Shown one piece after another: positions 59,934 to 64,000 of a stretch of 64,000 nucleotides of DNA. The notes beneath the pieces were generated by a model that saw nothing but the letters and a program-made list of their open reading frames with translations, was not told the DNA's origin and did not search any database. This DNA comes from Nostoc calcicola FACHB-3891 (GTDB taxonomy: Bacteria > Cyanobacteriota > Cyanobacteriia > Cyanobacteriales > Nostocaceae). Location: positions 1 through 64,000 of the forward strand of contig NZ_JACJRQ010000017.1 of NCBI RefSeq assembly GCF_014697355.1, given 5' to 3'. How positions within the stretch are numbered: the first letter of the stretch is position 1; each line of letters begins with the position of its first letter. The translations under genes and the position numbers were made by a program.

Positions 59934-62381
59934 TTAATCTAATCCCCATTCTAATTTCAGAGTTTCCAACTTAGGATTCTTCACACTCATTCTTTTACAC
60001 TCTTCTAAAAATTCCTTGACTTGTTCTTCATTAAGACTTAACCCGCCATCTTGCAGATTATTGATGTAACTAATAACATCTGAAGTTGTCAAAGCGGAAC
60101 TTATTTCCTCTAAAATAATAGCATTTTTAAGTTCCCGACAAACCAATTCAATGTCAGATGAAGTAAACCTTGCACTTTTGTCAGCTAAAATTTCAAAATT
60201 CACTAGCTGATTCATATCAATTTTTAACAGATAGTGTTTGAATAAATCTATTCTTTCTACTCGATCTGGTGGAAAAATAGGAATCTTCCAATCCAATCTA
60301 CCAGAACGTTTCAAAGCACTATCAATACCACTCAAATAGTTAGTGGCAGCAATGACAATTACATCACTATTTTGCAGATTATTTAATTCTATGAGTAATT
60401 GGTTAATGGTTGCCTTTTGGTCTGTGTGTGCGTTGTCTTCGTTACGGTTAAACCCAATACTGTCTAACTCATCAATGAATAAAAGCGAAGGAGCTTTTTT
60501 CTTAGCCTGAGCAAAGATATCTCGGATATTTTTTTGACTTTGACCAATCCAAACACTGACAATATCAGCAGGAGAAAACTTAAAGAAATATCTCCCAGAT
60601 TCATTAGCAAAGGCATTTGCCAATAGAGTTTTACCGCATCCTGGTAAACCATAGAAGAGAATTCCACCAATTGAACCTTTGTATCCTTTAGATTGCAGCT
60701 TTAGAAGTTTAGTGAGTTTTTCTTTTTCTTCATTTAGCCCTTTAACTTGGCTAAAGTCAAGCTTCAATTCTTTGACGCGATTAGTAATTGGATATGCTGG
60801 TACTAAACTAGGTTTTTTAGCTGTATATTCAAAAGATGGATAATCGATAGTATCAAATGATACTAGGGCTAATTGGTGATTTTCATAGTCAGGAGCCATG
60901 ATTATAACCTGGAAGCGATCGCCATAATATCCAGAAAACTTATACTCTAATATTTCCTTGGCTTTTTTCAGCTGATAATAGTTGCGTGCGATCTCAAAAC
61001 CCGGAATTACCAACCAAAGACTTTCCAGTTGATTCGGCCACACTTTTGATTTTCTCAAAACTCTTTTAATTGTATCTAAAAAGAGATTATTATCCTGAAA
61101 TTCATGGTATTTCAGGGTTTCTATCTCAACCACTACCTGATTTTTGACATAGACTTCTATGATTTCACTTTGATATTCTTCATCATCATCGGAGGTATCT
61201 TCATCTATTGTTTCTTCATCTCTGGAAGTCAACTCCACTTCACAGCCGATATGAGATAATTCATATCCTAGACTTTCTAAAGTTTTAATAGCAAAATATT
61301 TGAGATAGATATATTCTTGACTTTCCTGCTGCCACTTGAGACTATAAAAATGTTCAGCTTTCATTTTCAGCAATAACTGCGATTCAGCTTGTATTTGAGC
61401 CTTTTGTAATTCTAGAAAATAATCTCCTAAAGATGGATCATCTTCCTCTATTTGATAATATGGAAGTTCTAGTAGTAGACGGAAATGAGCGTATACTTCT
61501 TCTTTGTATTCAATAGACGCTTCATTTGGGTATTTACATCTGAGAGTAAAAGTAAAAGGAATTTTATGGGCAACTCTATCTACTAAGTATCCGAAAGCAT
61601 CTTCTTGCTGATGCGCTTGAATTTCTGAGAGTGATGGACAATGAAATACAATAAAGAATTGCTCAGAATTATATTTATTTGCATATAATGATATCTGTTC
61701 AAACTGTTGATCGAATTTTTCCGAATCAAGTAATTCTAAACCTGTGTTACCAAGGATGATGCTGTCCATCGTTGAACGAGGAAACTGAAAAATATTAGCA
61801 TCGGTAACAGAATTTTCTTGCTCATTTTCACAGTCTTCATCTGATGCCAGACTGGTAGCAATTTTCCGGTGAGCATTTTTTGGTATACTGTTACTACCTC
61901 CATATTGATACTTCCTAATTAATTCATAATTAAAGATTTTGACAACAATATCACAAAAGAAATCATCTACTTGTGGAATCAAAAAAATACCCACTGGCTG
62001 ATGAGAATCTAAACAAGCTTGGAATCGTTCATATTCTTGTTCCGAGCCAAAATCAAATAAGTAGTAGAAAAAATCATGCTTGACTGTAATTTCCTGTCTG
62101 AGTTTCGCTGAAATTAATTGAGAATCAGTAACTTGATTTCTTGGTTCTACACCTTTAACAGCAATAGCTATTTTTGTATCTAAGGGAATATGCAAATCTA
62201 ATACAGGATTGGCAGAAAGCCCCAATTGATCGAGAGCAGTATTAAAATCATTTACAAATGATTGACTTCTACGCTGGTAGCCAAACTGTTCTATGATCGT
62301 TTTTACTCGGAGACTTTTTTTGGTTTTACCAGTTCTCTGAAGTTCATTTTTAATCGAACGTAAGTAGGCTGTATATGACAT
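59934..62381 (-). CDS. AAA+ ATPase with a large unassigned N-terminal region
   Basis: About 815 residues from the start at 62381 (MSYTAYLRSIKNELQ; an upstream ATG at 62432 adds 17 residues). The N-terminal 540 residues are unassigned, with an acidic patch (DEETIDEDTSDDDEE). A single AAA module of Cdc48/FtsH type follows: Walker A GLPGCGKT, Walker B LLFIDELDSIG, sensor ATNYLSGIDSALKRSGRLD. There is no protease or second AAA domain. It probably remodels proteins; target unknown. It lies alone on the minus strand between the TA modules and the permeases. Confidence 0.8.
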   Translation of the reverse strand: MSYTAYLRSIKNELQRTGKTKKSLRVKTIIEQFGYQRRSQSFVNDFNTALDQLGLSANPVLDLHIPLDTKIAIAVKGVEPRNQVTDSQLISAKLRQEITVKHDFFYYLFDFGSEQEYERFQACLDSHQPVGIFLIPQVDDFFCDIVVKIFNYELIRKYQYGGSNSIPKNAHRKIATSLASDEDCENEQENSVTDANIFQFPRSTMDSIILGNTGLELLDSEKFDQQFEQISLYANKYNSEQFFIVFHCPSLSEIQAHQQEDAFGYLVDRVAHKIPFTFTLRCKYPNEASIEYKEEVYAHFRLLLELPYYQIEEDDPSLGDYFLELQKAQIQAESQLLLKMKAEHFYSLKWQQESQEYIYLKYFAIKTLESLGYELSHIGCEVELTSRDEETIDEDTSDDDEEYQSEIIEVYVKNQVVVEIETLKYHEFQDNNLFLDTIKRVLRKSKVWPNQLESLWLVIPGFEIARNYYQLKKAKEILEYKFSGYYGDRFQVIIMAPDYENHQLALVSFDTIDYPSFEYTAKKPSLVPAYPITNRVKELKLDFSQVKGLNEEKEKLTKLLKLQSKGYKGSIGGILFYGLPGCGKTLLANAFANESGRYFFKFSPADIVSVWIGQSQKNIRDIFAQAKKKAPSLLFIDELDSIGFNRNEDNAHTDQKATINQLLIELNNLQNSDVIVIAATNYLSGIDSALKRSGRLDWKIPIFPPDRVERIDLFKHYLLKIDMNQLVNFEILADKSARFTSSDIELVCRELKNAIILEEISSALTTSDVISYINNLQDGGLSLNEEQVKEFLEECKRMSVKNPKLETLKLEWGLD

Positions 62382-62861
62382 TTTGTATCCTATTGCTTGA
62401 GTAGGGTTAATTAGCATCCCCAGGGAAACCAAATATATAGTTCCCTAAGTTACATAGCAGCTAACTCATAGAAACGATGTCTCTTGACCTGATGCTTTGC
62501 ATGTATGCTTTCCCAAAATAGAGACTTATTATATTTAGGACTTACGCAAAAACTCTCTGCAACTCTTATTTCTTTGTGTCCTTTGCGTCCTTTGCGGTTC
62601 GTTTTTTCATAATTTTGCGTAAGTCCTGATATCTATAGCAGTTCGCAATTGCGTGGAGTGCAGACAATTCGTAGGGGCGCACAGCTGTGCGCCCCTACCA
62701 TGTATCTCATTCAAATGAAAATCGCTATATTGCAAAACTCCCTATTTTCAAGACACGTCTATTGAATAAGGTTAAATATTTTTTTTACGCAGTACGATCG
62801 ATAATCATGCACGAATCATCGGTACAGCCTGGTTAGTACAGGATTAAACGGAGGTTCAACA
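62382..62861. other. Divergent spacer with a repeat element
   Basis: Contains the MITE-like copy at 62634-62729 and a CCTTTGCGTCCTTTGCGGTT motif (about 62579) also found at about 8119. No gene. Confidence 0.6.
62634..62729. mobile_element. MITE-like element, second copy with 28-nt palindrome
   Basis: The ends TATAGCAGTT and AATCGCTATA are inverted. The perfect palindrome is at 62671-62698 (half GTAGGGGCGCACAG), as in 46273-46378. Confidence 0.6.
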
Positions 62862-63770
62862 GTGTTTGAAATCAACAGGCGGCAAAGTAACCCCAGGTGG
62901 AACATTACAGAAGATTTGGCTGGGTATATGTTCATGATGCCTACCATTTTGGTTTTAGGAACTTTTGTAGTCTTACCGATTTTCTTTGCTGTTTTTCTTT
63001 CTCTGCAAAAAGTTCAACTTCTGGGCGGTATTCAGTACGAGTTCATTGGTTTTCGGAATTTCACGCGATTAGTTGAAGATGAACGGGTTTGGGTTGCTTT
63101 GAGAAACACCGCCCAATATGTAGCCATTGTTGTGCCAACTCAAACAGTCCTAGCTTTGATTTTGGCGGTAACTCTCAATTCTGGAATTCGCGGTAAAAAC
63201 TGGTGGCGCATTCTCTACTTTTTGCCCACAGTCACTTCTTCAGCAGTGCTGACGCTGATTTTCATGTGGATTTATAACACCGATGGGCTACTAAACGATT
63301 TTCTGGCTTTTGTGGGACTACCTACTTATAACTGGTTGGGTGACCCAGCAGTTGCGCTCAAAGGGATTATGATTATGAACATTTGGTCAACAGCGCCGTT
63401 TTTTATGGTGATTTACCTGGCGGCGTTGCAAGATATCCCCCAAACAGTCTATGAAGCCGCCGAACTCGATGGCGCCAATGGATGGCAGCAATTTATTTAC
63501 ATTACTATTCCTTTACTCAAGCCTGTAACCTTCTTTGTGGTAGCGATGGGGGTGATTGGCACTTTTCAATTGTTTGACCAATCTTACATTTTCTCTGGGG
63601 GTACTGGCGGGCCAAATAACGCTACTTTAACTGTGGTGCTACTAGTTTACCAAGCTGTGTTTCGGAATTTACAAATGGGATATGCTGCTGCGATCGCCTT
63701 TTTATTAGCAGCAGTCATCATTACCCTTACTATAGTTGGGCGGCGACTTTTTGGAGGCGAACAGATTTGA
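62862..63770 (+). CDS. Sugar ABC transporter permease, MalF/UgpA type
   Basis: 302 residues, start GTG with GGAGG 8 bp upstream. Six membrane helices. The permease EAA loop is present as YEAAELDGANGWQQFIYITIPLL (about 196-218), which contacts the ATPase. It forms the pore with the next permease. It overlaps that gene by 4 bp (TTGA). The matching binding protein is probably 52395-53654. Confidence 0.93.
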   Translation: MFEINRRQSNPRWNITEDLAGYMFMMPTILVLGTFVVLPIFFAVFLSLQKVQLLGGIQYEFIGFRNFTRLVEDERVWVALRNTAQYVAIVVPTQTVLALILAVTLNSGIRGKNWWRILYFLPTVTSSAVLTLIFMWIYNTDGLLNDFLAFVGLPTYNWLGDPAVALKGIMIMNIWSTAPFFMVIYLAALQDIPQTVYEAAELDGANGWQQFIYITIPLLKPVTFFVVAMGVIGTFQLFDQSYIFSGGTGGPNNATLTVVLLVYQAVFRNLQMGYAAAIAFLLAAVIITLTIVGRRLFGGEQI

Positions 63771-64000
63771 CTAGAATTTCTGGCTTGTCTTGGTTCAAAG
63801 TCCTGTTATATACCTTGCTGACACTCTATGCCCTCATTACCCTCATTCCGTTTCTCTGGGCACTTTCAGCATCATTTAAGCCGCTAACGGAAATTGTCAG
63901 CGGCGAACCCAACTTTTTCCCCAAAAATTTCACTCTCGACAACTACAGGCAAATATTTTTGCAAGAACCGCTATTTTGGCGGTGGGTGTTTAACAGCGTG
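63767..64000 (+). CDS. Sugar ABC transporter permease, MalG/UgpE type (partial, runs off the window)
   Basis: 78 codons are visible from a TTG start that overlaps the stop of the first permease as TTGA. The sequence shows a first membrane helix (VLLYTLLTLYALITLIPFLW), then ALSASFKPLTEIVSG and FFPKNFTLDNYRQIF, the standard N-terminal pattern of the MalG-type partner. The rest is outside the window. Confidence 0.88.
   Translation, partial: MTRISGLSWFKVLLYTLLTLYALITLIPFLWALSASFKPLTEIVSGEPNFFPKNFTLDNYRQIFLQEPLFWRWVFNSV

Overview
The window comes from a filamentous, Nostoc/Anabaena-type cyanobacterium. The evidence is many GCGATCGC (HIP1) octamers, short tandem heptamer repeats (GGAGTTA, AATGACC, CCCTTTC types) between genes, photosynthesis genes (light-dependent protochlorophyllide reductase; crtB and crtP), an FtsH protease, accD, and a long tRNA gene array of the kind known from Anabaena PCC 7120. 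This is inference from content; no database was searched.

Layout. 1-9 kb: an IS200/IS605-type tnpB, an orphan ParA-like ATPase, an orphan structured RNA candidate, a large GAF sensor protein, a Rieske oxygenase, an SDR protein and an RMD1/DUF155 protein. 9.5-16.2 kb: a WD40 protein, a NACHT-pentapeptide STAND NTPase and a Uma2 protein. 16.4-21.4 kb: ftsH, a small membrane protein, an AI-2E-type permease and a conserved protein of unknown function. 21.44-21.84 kb: two tandem RNA units in which the T-arm/acceptor half of a tRNA precedes its own acceptor/D-arm half, each unit enclosed by a long-range stem. They are the strongest candidate for an undescribed system here and look like circularly permuted tRNAs or Y-RNA-type tRNA mimics. 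22-30.7 kb: two SLATT/DUF4231-like membrane proteins, a DUF39 protein, a TPR protein, a TMEM165-type manganese transporter behind a yybP-ykoY riboswitch, a DUF29 protein and por. 30.8-32.3 kb: a symmetric module of two small gene pairs around a ribbon-helix-helix-like gene. 32.4-42.2 kb: sdhA, a porin-like exported protein, a NatB-like binding protein, tRNA-Ser, crtP-crtB and nagZ.

42.25-45.49 kb: 32 tRNA-like genes on the minus strand. The readable anticodons cover all 20 amino acids. Three of the genes (Gly-TCC, Leu-CAG, Cys-GCA) carry a palindromic repeat inside the T-loop, and all five leucine-anticodon genes have short, class-I variable loops. A consensus-like promoter and a 12-bp leader hairpin lie upstream.

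46.4-52.2 kb: leuB, a small conserved protein, pilD, accD and an MFS transporter. 52.4-64 kb: a sugar ABC transporter whose binding-protein gene and two permease genes are separated by about 9 kb of accessory genes: an exported trypsin-like protease, an exported TPR-CHAT protein, two toxin-antitoxin modules that both have a broken toxin gene, and an orphan AAA ATPase. The second permease runs off the right edge.
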